Shown here piece by piece: positions 25,759 to 34,104 of a DNA stretch of 64,000 nt. Source of the stretch: JAGXQV01 sp964527565 (GTDB taxonomy: Bacteria; Pseudomonadota; Gammaproteobacteria; Burkholderiales; Sulfuricellaceae); NCBI GenBank assembly GCA_964527565.1, contig CAZGOY010000004.1, positions 55,786 through 119,785 on the forward strand, written 5' to 3'. Every line of letters starts with the position of its first letter. Position 1 is the stretch's first letter. The notes beneath the pieces are model-generated. The model was not told the DNA's origin, ran no database searches, and worked only from the letters and a program-made list of their open reading frames with translations. A program made the translations under genes and the position numbers.

Positions 25759-26148
25759 ATGCCTGACAAGAATATGAAATTTCTGGTGGTGGATGATTTT
25801 TCGACTATGCGTCGCATCATTCGCAACCTGCTGAAAGAACTCGAGTTCACTAACGTGGATGAGGCCGAGGACGGTCTGATCGGCCTTAACAAGCTGCGCG
25901 GCAGTAATTTCGATTTCGTGGTCAGCGACTGGAATATGCCCAATATGACGGGCATTGATATGCTCAAGAATATTCGTGCGGATGCCGCGCTCAAGCACCT
26001 GCCGGTGCTGATGGTTACTGCCGAGGCAAAGAAGGAAAATATCATCGAGGCGGCACAGGCCGGTGCCGATGGTTATGTCGTCAAGCCTTTCACGGCGGCA
26101 GTTCTGGAAGAAAAGCTCAATAAGATATTTCAGAAAAGGGGAATGTAG
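25759..26148 (+). CDS. cheY: Chemotaxis response regulator CheY
   Basis: The protein has 129 residues, a single receiver domain with D12/D13, phospho-acceptor D57 (VVSDWNMPNMTG), T87-type switch in VTAEA and K109 (VVKPFT). These match E. coli CheY. It carries the signal from CheA to the flagellar motor. cheZ begins within its stop codon. Confidence 0.95.
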   Translation: MPDKNMKFLVVDDFSTMRRIIRNLLKELEFTNVDEAEDGLIGLNKLRGSNFDFVVSDWNMPNMTGIDMLKNIRADAALKHLPVLMVTAEAKKENIIEAAQAGADGYVVKPFTAAVLEEKLNKIFQKRGM

Positions 26149-26897
26149 TGAGTAACGACAGCGGTGATTCCGAAGAGCTCGAAGCGCTATTCGATAGCAT
26201 AGTCGCGGCCAGCGGTCCGGCAGAATCCGAAATCGTCGATGCTGAGGTTGTCCACGAGGAAAAAAGGTCGGTTTCTCAACCCGTTGAAGAGGGGGATGGC
26301 ACCGTTTTCTCGCAGATAGGTCATCTCACACGCAAACTCCACGATACCCTGCGTGAACTTGGGTATGACAAGACTTTGGAGAAGGCGGTGGAGGCGATCC
26401 CGGATACGCGTGATCGTCTGGACTACATCGCCAAAATGACGGAACAGGCCGCTGTTCGCGTGCTCACCGCCACTGAAATTGCCCAGCCTATCCAGGAAAA
26501 ACTTGAGGCCAGATCCAATGAACTGGCCCAGCAATGGCAAAAAGTATTCGACAACCAAATGGGCGTCGAAGAATTCAAAAAGGTTGCACTTCAGACTCGC
26601 GATTTCCTTAAGGATATTCCCAGCCAGACCAAGGCCACCAACGCTCAGTTGATGGAAATTATGATGGCTCAGGATTTCCAGGACCTCACTGGTCAGGTCA
26701 TTAAAAAGACTCTTGCCATGGCGCAGAGCATGGAACATGACATGTTGCAATTGCTGATTGCGGTAACGCCGCTGGAAAAGAAGGTTGAGGTTGATGCCTC
26801 CCTGCTCAACGGCCCGGTGATCAACTCTGCGGGTCGTTCCGATGTGGTGACCAGCCAGCAGCAGGTAGATGATTTGCTGGAAAGCCTGGGTTTTTGA
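26148..26897 (+). CDS. cheZ: CheY phosphatase CheZ
   Basis: The protein has 249 residues with a GTG start overlapping the cheY stop by one base. It has long helical segments with the catalytic region MMAQDFQDLTGQVIKKTL (conserved Gln in DFQDLTGQ) and a C-terminal CheY-binding tail ending QQQVDDLLESLGF. It removes phosphate from CheY. CheZ is typical of beta- and gammaproteobacteria. Confidence 0.94.
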   Translation: MSNDSGDSEELEALFDSIVAASGPAESEIVDAEVVHEEKRSVSQPVEEGDGTVFSQIGHLTRKLHDTLRELGYDKTLEKAVEAIPDTRDRLDYIAKMTEQAAVRVLTATEIAQPIQEKLEARSNELAQQWQKVFDNQMGVEEFKKVALQTRDFLKDIPSQTKATNAQLMEIMMAQDFQDLTGQVIKKTLAMAQSMEHDMLQLLIAVTPLEKKVEVDASLLNGPVINSAGRSDVVTSQQQVDDLLESLGF

Positions 26898-26935
26898 TTA
26901 TAACAAGTGCAAGAAATGCCTGACTGGAGACGCCC

Positions 26936-28783
26936 ATGAGCCATTTCGCTGGAATGGAAGAGTTGTTGCAGGATTTTCTCACCGAAGCCGGCGAGTTGTT
27001 GTCCGATGTGGACAACAAGTTGGTTGAACTGGAAAAACGCTCGGACGACAAGGCGCTGCTGAACGATATTTTCCGTGGTTTTCACACCATCAAGGGTGGC
27101 GCAGGCTTCCTCAACGTCAATGAACTGGTGGAGTTGTGCCACCGCACTGAGAACCTGTTCGACAAACTGCGTACCGCTGAATTGAAGTTGACCCCGGAGA
27201 TCATGGACGTGATCCTGAAGTCCACCGGTGTGGTGCGCAACATGTTTGATTCGCTGTCCCAGTCACAATTGCCCAAAGCGGCGGATCATTCCCTGCTGAT
27301 GGCGCTGGATGCCGTGCTCTCGGGAAACGCCGCCACCATCGCCGCTGTCGCCGCCGCGCAGGCCGTAGCCGCCGCAGCGGTTCTGGAGCCGGTGGCACCC
27401 GCACCCGGCGGGCCGGATTGGGACGCCATGCATCAGGCCATTACCGGTCAGGTGGTGGAAAAACAGGTGGAGGTGCATTCTCCGCCAGCGGTTTCCGTTG
27501 CTCCCGCCGTTTTGCCTCCCAGTTTCGATCCGCCTTCTGCACCTGCTCGCGCCAAGTCCGCTTCTCCTGCGCCTGTGCAGGTGGCGGCCAAGGAAACCAC
27601 TATTCGTGTCGATACCTCGCGCTTGGATATGGTTCTGAATCTGTCTGGCGAGATCGGCCTGACAAAAAATCGCCTGACGTGTCTGCGCGCCAACATCCTG
27701 CAAGGGAAAACCGACGGCGATACCCTCAAGGCGCTGGATGAGGCAGTCAGTTCACTCGATCTGCTGGTGGGGGATTTGCAGAATGCGGTAATGAAGACGC
27801 GTATGCAGCCAATCGGTCGCCTGTTCCAGAAATATCCTCGTTTGGCGCGGGATTTGGCGCGGCAACTGGGCAAAGATGTCGAGTTGGTAATTACTGGCGA
27901 AGAGACCGAGATCGACAAGACCATGATCGAGGATCTCAATGATCCGCTGGTGCACTTGGTCCGTAATGCAGTCGATCATGGCGTGGAGAGTACCGACGAG
28001 CGGCGCGCCTGCGGTAAGCCGACCAAGAGCTTGGTGAAGCTGAGTGCCCAGCAGGCGGGCGATCACATTATTTTGGAGATCACCGACGACGGCAAGGGTA
28101 TGCGTCCTGATGCCTTGCGACGCAAGGCGATGGAAAAGGGCTTGATTGACCTGGAAGCCGCTAACGGCATGGATGACCGGCAGGCACTCAATCTCATTTT
28201 CCTGCCCGGGTTTTCAACCAAGGATATGATTTCTGACGTGTCCGGTCGCGGTGTCGGTATGGATGTGGTGCGTACCAACATCCAGAAACTCAACGGACGC
28301 ATTGATGTTTCCTCATCGGTTGGGCATGGTACCAGCATCACCATTTCCTTGCCGCTAACTTTGGCGATTCTGCCAGTATTGGTGGTGCGTTTGGGCGACC
28401 AGCCTTTTGCTGTGCCCTTGTCGATGGTACGCGAAATCATCCCGATCAACCCCAAGGAAATTCAACAGGTGTCCGGGCGTGCAACCATGGTGGTACGCGA
28501 CGAGGTGCTGCCGGTGCGTTCACTTGCAGACCTGATCGGTTGGCCGCGAACCGCCACACCGGCATTCGGTGTGCTGATGCAAACCACGGTGACTACCTTC
28601 ATCCTTGCCATAGATGGTTTTCTCGGCCGGGACGATGTGGTGATCAAGCCGTTGCACGACATCAAGCCCAAAGGTATTGCGGGCGCTACGCTCTCAGGCG
28701 ATGGGCTGGTCGTGCTGGTGCTGGACATTGAAGAGTTGCTCAACATGAACACCGTGGAAACTCGTGCGGCGATGTTCGCCTGA
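26936..28783 (+). CDS. cheA: Chemotaxis histidine kinase CheA
   Basis: The protein has 615 residues. The Hpt domain carries H50 (GFHTIKGGAGFL). An Ala/Pro-rich linker (about 105-215) replaces much of the usual P2 domain, so CheY/CheB docking may differ. The P3 dimerisation, HATPase (LVRNAVDHGVE, DDGKGM, GRGVGMDVV) and CheW-like domain (LPVLVVRLGDQPFAVP) follow. It is shorter than E. coli CheA (654). No cheW, cheR or cheB gene follows in this cluster. Confidence 0.94.
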   Translation: MSHFAGMEELLQDFLTEAGELLSDVDNKLVELEKRSDDKALLNDIFRGFHTIKGGAGFLNVNELVELCHRTENLFDKLRTAELKLTPEIMDVILKSTGVVRNMFDSLSQSQLPKAADHSLLMALDAVLSGNAATIAAVAAAQAVAAAAVLEPVAPAPGGPDWDAMHQAITGQVVEKQVEVHSPPAVSVAPAVLPPSFDPPSAPARAKSASPAPVQVAAKETTIRVDTSRLDMVLNLSGEIGLTKNRLTCLRANILQGKTDGDTLKALDEAVSSLDLLVGDLQNAVMKTRMQPIGRLFQKYPRLARDLARQLGKDVELVITGEETEIDKTMIEDLNDPLVHLVRNAVDHGVESTDERRACGKPTKSLVKLSAQQAGDHIILEITDDGKGMRPDALRRKAMEKGLIDLEAANGMDDRQALNLIFLPGFSTKDMISDVSGRGVGMDVVRTNIQKLNGRIDVSSSVGHGTSITISLPLTLAILPVLVVRLGDQPFAVPLSMVREIIPINPKEIQQVSGRATMVVRDEVLPVRSLADLIGWPRTATPAFGVLMQTTVTTFILAIDGFLGRDDVVIKPLHDIKPKGIAGATLSGDGLVVLVLDIEELLNMNTVETRAAMFA

Positions 28784-28834
28784 TTGGGCGGCATGTTGCC
28801 CGGCGTTGCTCAATATTAATGGTGGGCTGATTTC

Positions 28835-30058
28835 ATGCTGGATCATGCATTTCTTGGGCGGCAGCCGATACTGGACAGGCAGCAAAAAATTATTGCCTAT
28901 GAGTTGCTGTTTCGTCATCGGCATGACGCAATCACCGCGCAAATAGGCGACGACCACGACGCCAGTGCCACTGTCCTTGCCAGCACCCTGTGCGATATCG
29001 GGGCCCACTGGGTGCTTGGCGACAAGCCTGCTTTTCTCAATGTCACAGCCTCCATGCTGATGGGTGGGGGCGTGATTGAGTTGCTGCCTACTGATCGCGT
29101 AGTTCTGGAGTTGCTGGAAACCGTGCATCCTACTCCGCAAGTGTTGGCGCGATGCCAGTATTTGCGATCAAAAGGGTTTCGTTTCGCGCTTGATGATTTC
29201 GAATTCAACGAACTGACTATTCCGTTACTGCCCTTTGCCAGTTACATCAAGATAGATGTTAGGCAAACCCCTCTGGACAAGATACCCCAAGTTTTGTCTG
29301 CGCTGGAAAAACGCAATATTCCGGCCAAATGGCTGGCGGAAAAAGTAGAAACCGCTCAGGAATTCAAGGCTTGTAAGGACTTGGGGTTCCATTTTTTTCA
29401 GGGGTACTATTTTGCTCACCCGGAAACGCTGAGCGCTAAAACCATCAATCCGGCTTATGAAAACGTCCTGTTATTGCTCAACAAGGTTCGTGAGAGCGCG
29501 GATCCCCCTGAAATCGAAAAATTTTTTAAGCATGATGTGGCACTGACTTTCAAGTTGCTGCGTTACATAAATTCTGTGGGATTCGGTCTGTCCTGTGAAA
29601 TTGAGTCCATCCGTCATGCCATCGCCATTCTCGGGTATCAGCAACTTTACCGTTGGTTGACGCTGTTGTTGGTGACAGCCGGGCAGGCGACGACCCCTCA
29701 CGCCCTCCTGATTACCGCCATGACGCGTGGCAGACTGACCGAATTGTTGGGGCAGGACTACATGGAGCCGCGAGATCGCGACAACCTATTTGTCGTTGGC
29801 ATGTTTTCATTGTTGGATGCCATTCTGGAAACGCCCATGGAAAGCGTGCTGGAGCGGCTTTCCATGCCAGTTGCAATCAGCGATGCCCTACTGACCCGGC
29901 AAGGTATCTATGGGCCTTTTCTGGCGTTGGCGGTGGCCTGTGAGGAAGGGGATGCCAGCAAGATTGAAGGGCTTGCCTCCTCATTGCAGTTAGAGCCAGA
30001 ACAAATCAATCGTTCGCACCTTGCGGCTGTGGCTTGGGCAGAAACTATGGGTGTGTAG
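28835..30058 (+). CDS. EAL-HDOD signalling protein (YuxH/CdgJ type)
   Basis: The protein has 407 residues. It starts with FLGRQPILDRQQKIIAYELL, typical of the degenerate EAL domain in YuxH-type proteins. The EAL signature is incomplete (YELLFR instead of EALLR), so it probably binds or senses rather than cuts c-di-GMP. A HDOD domain fills the second half (FKLLRYINSVGFGLSCEIES, LGYQQLYRWLTLL). Vibrio CdgJ affects motility; a similar role fits the position right after cheA. This is inference. Confidence 0.85.
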   Translation: MLDHAFLGRQPILDRQQKIIAYELLFRHRHDAITAQIGDDHDASATVLASTLCDIGAHWVLGDKPAFLNVTASMLMGGGVIELLPTDRVVLELLETVHPTPQVLARCQYLRSKGFRFALDDFEFNELTIPLLPFASYIKIDVRQTPLDKIPQVLSALEKRNIPAKWLAEKVETAQEFKACKDLGFHFFQGYYFAHPETLSAKTINPAYENVLLLLNKVRESADPPEIEKFFKHDVALTFKLLRYINSVGFGLSCEIESIRHAIAILGYQQLYRWLTLLLVTAGQATTPHALLITAMTRGRLTELLGQDYMEPRDRDNLFVVGMFSLLDAILETPMESVLERLSMPVAISDALLTRQGIYGPFLALAVACEEGDASKIEGLASSLQLEPEQINRSHLAAVAWAETMGV

Positions 30059-30128
30059 TTCATATGTCTGTTATGGCTTGTTCAGTCTATTAGACAAAGT
30101 CCATTTATTGGGCTAGCATCAGCACACC

Positions 30129-30557
30129 ATGAAAAATTTAATGCACAACAGAAATATCATTGTCGATCGCCTGCGTGAATTTGGTATCAACCCAACTCAC
30201 CAACGTATAGAAATTGCCTACGCCCTCTTCTCACGTCAGGAGCACCTATCTGCTGACCAGATCATGGCGGCGGTAAACACCAAACACAGTGAAACTTCAA
30301 AAGCAACGGTTTACAACACGCTGAACCTGTTTATTGAAAGGAAACTGATCCGTGAAGTGATCGTTGATCCCAGCAAGGTATTCTATGATCCCAATACCCA
30401 TGTCCATCACCATTTTTATGACGTCGCCAGTGGAATGTTGACGGATATAGATAGCGACGAACTGCAATTGAACGGCTTGCCCCCCTTGCCGGAAGGTATG
30501 GAAGTAGACCGTATCGACGTGATTGTGCGCATTCATCCCCGGCACATGAATTCATAA
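30129..30557 (+). CDS. Fur-family transcriptional regulator
   Basis: The protein has 142 residues. A winged helix (INPTHQRIEIAYALF, SKATVYNTLNLFIERKLI) is followed by the metal-binding part with HVHHHFYDV. The CxxC zinc-finger pairs of true Fur are missing, and the HHH stretch recalls PerR or the haem-linked Irr of alphaproteobacteria. It lies alone between the EAL-HDOD gene and purB. Target genes cannot be read from the sequence. Confidence 0.85.
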   Translation: MKNLMHNRNIIVDRLREFGINPTHQRIEIAYALFSRQEHLSADQIMAAVNTKHSETSKATVYNTLNLFIERKLIREVIVDPSKVFYDPNTHVHHHFYDVASGMLTDIDSDELQLNGLPPLPEGMEVDRIDVIVRIHPRHMNS

Positions 30558-30561
30558 AGTA

Positions 30562-30586
30562 GGCGGCTGGTCGCCGCCCTGGTTTT
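30562..30586 (+). terminator. Probable terminator after the Fur-family gene
   Basis: GGCGGC and GCCGCC pair around a five-base loop and are followed by CTGGTTTT. It overlaps the end of the convergent purB gene. Confidence 0.45.
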
Positions 30587-31955
30587 AAATCCGTTTTGCC
30601 AGTTCTACGGCCTTGCCGATGTAGTTGTGCGGTGTCATGGCGAAAAGGCGCTGCTTTTCTGCCAGAGGAATGGCAAGGGTGCGGATGAAGTCCCGTAGTG
30701 ATTCTCGGGTGATGCCGCTCTTACCGCGCGTCAGCTCCTTGAGTTGCTCATAGGGGTTGGCGATACCATAGCGGCGCATGACTGTTTGAATCGGTTCGGC
30801 GAGTACTTCCCAGTTTTCCTCCAGATCTTCTGCAAGTCGGGCAGGATTCGCTTCCAGTTTTCCCAGCCCGCGCAGGCAGGAATCGTAGCCCAGCAGTGCA
30901 TAGCCCAGGCAAACTCCCATGTTGCGCAGCACGGTAGAATCGGTCAGGTCGCGCTGCCAGCGCGAAACAGGCAGTTTCTCGCTCATGAAGCGTAGTAGCG
31001 CGTTTGCCAGACCCAGATTGCCCTCGGAGTTTTCAAAGTCAATGGGGTTCACTTTGTGCGGCATGGTGGAGGAACCGACTTCCCCCTTTTTTACTTTCTG
31101 TTTGAAGTAGCCCATGGAAACATAGCCCCAAATGTCGCGGTCGAGGTCTATTAGGATGGTGTTGGCGCGCGCCACGGCGTCGAATAGTTCGGCCATGTAG
31201 TCATGGGGTTCAATCTGGATGGTGTAGGGATTGAATTCCAGCCCCAGCTTTTCAACAAAACTTCGGGAAAAGTTCTCCCAGTCGAAATCGGGGTAAGCGG
31301 AAAGGTGGGCGTTGTAGTTGCCAACTGCGCCATTGATTTTTCCCTGGATGGTGACCGTGGCTATTTGTGTGCGGGCCTTGTCAAGCCGCCAGGCAATGTT
31401 GGCGAGTTCCTTGCCCACCGTCGTGGGCGAGGCCGGCTGGCCATGAGTGTGCGCCAGCATGGGCAATTCAGCCCATGCGTGCGCGAGTTCCTTCAGTTTT
31501 TCGGCAACCTTGCCTAGCGCGGGCAGGACAGCCGATTCACGTGCGGCCTTCAGCATCAATGCGTGCGACAGGTTGTTAATATCCTCGGATGTGCAGGAAA
31601 AATGAATGAATTCGCTGACTTTCATGACTTCATCGTTGTCAGTGAAGCATTGTTTCAGCCAGTATTCCACCGCCTTGACGTCATGGTTGGTAGTAGCTTC
31701 AATGGTCTTGATTGCATTGGCATCCGTTTCGGAAAAACCGGCTACCAGTGTATCCAGTTGCGCCAGTGTCGCGGGGGAAAAGGGCGGCACTTCATAAATA
31801 TTTGCTTCCATGCTCAATGCTTTCAGCCATTCGATTTCTACCAGAACACGGTAACGGATCAGGGCAAATTCGCTGAAGTAGGGGCGCAAGGCGGCGAGCT
31901 TGCCTTGGTAACGTCCATCGAGGGGGGAAAGGGCGGTAAGCGGGGACAGATTCAT
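30585..31955 (-). CDS. purB: Adenylosuccinate lyase
   Basis: The protein has 456 residues, starting at MNLSPLTALSPLDGRY (31955), the usual N-terminus. The fumarase/lyase signature GEVGSSTMPHKVNPIDFEN is intact, and THGQPASPTT carries the catalytic His. The enzyme removes fumarate from SAICAR and adenylosuccinate in purine synthesis. Length matches E. coli PurB (456). Confidence 0.96.
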   Translation of the reverse strand: MNLSPLTALSPLDGRYQGKLAALRPYFSEFALIRYRVLVEIEWLKALSMEANIYEVPPFSPATLAQLDTLVAGFSETDANAIKTIEATTNHDVKAVEYWLKQCFTDNDEVMKVSEFIHFSCTSEDINNLSHALMLKAARESAVLPALGKVAEKLKELAHAWAELPMLAHTHGQPASPTTVGKELANIAWRLDKARTQIATVTIQGKINGAVGNYNAHLSAYPDFDWENFSRSFVEKLGLEFNPYTIQIEPHDYMAELFDAVARANTILIDLDRDIWGYVSMGYFKQKVKKGEVGSSTMPHKVNPIDFENSEGNLGLANALLRFMSEKLPVSRWQRDLTDSTVLRNMGVCLGYALLGYDSCLRGLGKLEANPARLAEDLEENWEVLAEPIQTVMRRYGIANPYEQLKELTRGKSGITRESLRDFIRTLAIPLAEKQRLFAMTPHNYIGKAVELAKRI

Positions 31956-32059
31956 GACGATACGGTTCAATTCATTGAAAAGCCGCATTCTACCCCACTC
32001 CGTGGTGTGCGGCATTTTATGAGCAAGTGCTGTGCCCCAGGAATTTGCAGGGCTGAGTC

Positions 32060-32431
32060 TCAGCAGGCGAAGGCGGTCAATCCGTCATGGGTGGGTATTG
32101 GACGGCAATCGAGGTTGTATTGCTCAAGTTCATAGACGCACAGAAACAGCATTGGCTGATTCTCGATGGTCATGAAACTAGCATATACCTTGCCGTTTAC
32201 AGTCACACCAGAGGCGGTGCGTATTGGCAGGGAGATAACCTTGAGATATTCGGAATGGCTGATTTTCTCAATAATGGTATTCAGCGGCTGGAGAAACAAC
32301 TGCGCCACATTCATTCCCTTGATCTGCGCTGCTTGGTAGCCACAGCAGTGGGAAAGTGCCAGAGTTACATGCCTTATGTTTCCGCTTTGAGGGTCCACCA
32401 GTAAATTGAGAATGTTGTCGCTAGTTTCCAT
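32060..32431 (-). CDS. Small PAS-like protein
   Basis: The protein has 123 residues, starting at METSDNILNLL (32431) with AAGGAG seven bases upstream. The order ILNLLVDPQSGNIRHVTLA, CCGYQAAQIKGM, then beta strands (KVISLPIRTASGVTVNGKVY) fits a PAS fold with no attached output domain. The fold assignment is by eye. A terminator-like hairpin lies in its leader at 32478-32507, so expression could be attenuated. The gap 32432-32767 otherwise has no supported gene. Confidence 0.65.
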   Translation of the reverse strand: METSDNILNLLVDPQSGNIRHVTLALSHCCGYQAAQIKGMNVAQLFLQPLNTIIEKISHSEYLKVISLPIRTASGVTVNGKVYASFMTIENQPMLFLCVYELEQYNLDCRPIPTHDGLTAFAC

Positions 32432-32477
32432 GCTGCGCTCCTTCACTCGAAGATGATGGTTTCTGGCTTGGTAGCGG

Positions 32478-32507
32478 TTAAAAAAATGGGACGCCCGTGG
32501 GCGTCCC
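32478..32507 (-). terminator. Intrinsic terminator in the leader of the PAS-like gene
   Basis: On the minus strand a GGGACGCC/GGCGTCCC stem is followed by a run of seven T. It lies between the soxYZ terminator and the PAS-like gene, where no gene ends. It may end a small RNA made from 32508-32700 or attenuate the PAS-like gene. Confidence 0.65.
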
Positions 32508-32724
32508 TGAATGTTTTCACCATTGGAGGAGTGAAAAACCTGAAAACCGGTATCAGCCACAATTTCGTGAAGTTCATTCACGACATGGTCATCATGATAC
32601 GTCGGTCAATAAGCGCATATTATCAGGGGGTGACGGGTATTGCGCTAAGAGGTGGGATGGAAAACGGGTAGGAAAAATATGAATTTTTTCTAGGGGAAAC
32701 GCCTACGGCATTGGCGCGGGACAA

Positions 32725-32752
32725 ACAAAAGGACCGGACGTGCGTCCGGCCC
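32725..32752 (-). terminator. Intrinsic terminator after soxZ
   Basis: A CCGGACG/CGTCCGG stem is followed on the minus strand by TCCTTTTGTTTG. It lies 16 bases after the soxZ stop. Confidence 0.75.
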
Positions 32753-32767
32753 TAATGGATGCGGAGC

Positions 32768-33082
32768 TTACTTGACAGCTTCTTCTATACTGTTCTTGTC
32801 GCCCTTGTTGTCGAGCCAGTTGACGGCGACCTTGTCGCCGGACTTGACGCCCTTGATCTTGAATTCGAGGAAGGGGTTCTTGGAGATGGCTGTGCCCCAC
32901 TGCGCTTCCATCACCGGCTTGCCGTTCAGGCTGGCGGTCACGTTCTGGATAAAGTGGGCCGGTATCAACTGGCCGGACTTGGCGTCCTTGCGCAAGCCGG
33001 TTTCCATGTCGTGATTCATCAGTACTTTGACGCTGGCAACGTCGCCCGCCAGGGTGACGCGCATTTTCATCGGATCTGCCAT
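32768..33082 (-). CDS. soxZ: Thiosulfate oxidation carrier protein SoxZ
   Basis: The protein has 104 residues (MADPMKMRVTLAGDVASVKV, LIPAHFIQNVTASLNGKPV, NPFLEFKIKGVKSGDKVAV), full length for SoxZ. It forms the heterodimer with SoxY that carries sulfur intermediates during thiosulfate oxidation. soxY lies 62 bases upstream on the same strand. No soxA, B, C, D or X is in the window. Confidence 0.95.
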   Translation of the reverse strand: MADPMKMRVTLAGDVASVKVLMNHDMETGLRKDAKSGQLIPAHFIQNVTASLNGKPVMEAQWGTAISKNPFLEFKIKGVKSGDKVAVNWLDNKGDKNSIEEAVK

Positions 33083-33144
33083 TTTGATTTTCCCGTGTCT
33101 GGTTGAGTTTTAAGTCTGGTTGAACTGGATTCGCGCACCTGAAT

Positions 33145-33615
33145 TTAGCCGCCGCAGCCGCCGATAGTGACCTTGACTTCCTTGCTGGCGGTGTACATCT
33201 TGCCGCCGGCTTTGACCAGCACCTTGACGGAAGAGGTTTGCCCCATCTTGATGCGCGTGCTGACGAAACCTTCCGCGCCGTTGAGCAGGTTGAACACGGC
33301 GATCAGCGGGCGGTCATTCTTTTCCACCACGATGGAAATCTGCTCGGTGCCGGGAATCTTGCTGGTGACTTCCACCGGCACTACGGCGCCGTTTTCGGCG
33401 ATGTCCGGGGCCTTGATGAGAATGTCCTTGCTGTCGGCGGCACTGCTGCCGCCGATGCCCTTGAGGGCGTCGATGATGCTCTTGGCATCGAAAGCGGCTT
33501 TGTTCCATTCGCTGGCAAGCGCCTGGCCCGGTTTCAGCAGGCCGACGGCCAGCGCCACGGCCACTGTGCCGACGGCACCGGTGCCTTTCAGGAACGTTCT
33601 GCGCAGTGAGTTCAT
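33145..33615 (-). CDS. soxY: Thiosulfate oxidation carrier protein SoxY
   Basis: The protein has 156 residues. A twin-arginine signal (SLRRTFLKGTG) precedes a hydrophobic stretch. The protein ends in VTIGGCGG, where the Cys carries the covalently bound sulfur intermediate. It works with SoxZ in the periplasm. AGGAG lies upstream. A hairpin (33723-33739) and a TTGACA box lie in the 268-base gap upstream, which may hold its promoter. Confidence 0.96.
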   Translation of the reverse strand: MNSLRRTFLKGTGAVGTVAVALAVGLLKPGQALASEWNKAAFDAKSIIDALKGIGGSSAADSKDILIKAPDIAENGAVVPVEVTSKIPGTEQISIVVEKNDRPLIAVFNLLNGAEGFVSTRIKMGQTSSVKVLVKAGGKMYTASKEVKVTIGGCGG

Positions 33616-33883
33616 AAATTTTCTCCTCCTAACTGGTGAATTTAAGAAATATTACATTAAGGTTGTGTGCGAAAGGGCAAACTTTGAACATAGCGGGTCA
33701 TTTTGTCAACCTCTGGCAACCGCCTCTCTCAAAGAGAGGTTGCGCGGACGTACAGCGTTTTCGACAAGGTGCTTCGGCTGGGTGTTCCGCGCTTGCCAAA
33801 AAAATTTTATCTGAAAATTCCGATTGAAATCGGCTTGAATTCTGCTAGGCTTCGGGAGTCGCAATGTTTTTGAGGTAAATGCC

Positions 33884-34081
33884 ATGGATGTTTCCCGTTC
33901 TGCCCTTACCGCTGTTTCTGGCCAGATGACCGGCGATGCCGTTGGTATGTCCGTGTTGAAAAAAGCCCTGAATGTGCAGGCGCAGAGTGCCGCCGCAATG
34001 ATTGGTGCACTGCCCAAGCCGCCGGCTGCCACTGCCGGTCTGCCATCTCATCTAGGGCAAAACGTCAATACGACTGCCTGA
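33884..34081 (+). CDS. YjfB-type putative motility protein
   Basis: The protein has 65 residues. It has the family pattern: MDVSRSALTAVSGQMTGDAV, then VLKKALNVQAQSAAAMIGALP, and a GQN-rich end (HLGQNVNTTA). GAGG lies upstream of ATG 33884. The family occurs in flagellated bacteria and is called putative motility protein; its function is not established. A terminator follows at 34107. Confidence 0.78.
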   Translation: MDVSRSALTAVSGQMTGDAVGMSVLKKALNVQAQSAAAMIGALPKPPAATAGLPSHLGQNVNTTA

Positions 34082-34104
34082 CCAATTTGCTTGTGCAGGC
34101 TTCC

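Noticed and set aside
32432..32581. GTG-started extension of the PAS-like protein
   Set aside because: It would read through the terminator hairpin; the ATG at 32431 has a good AAGGAG.
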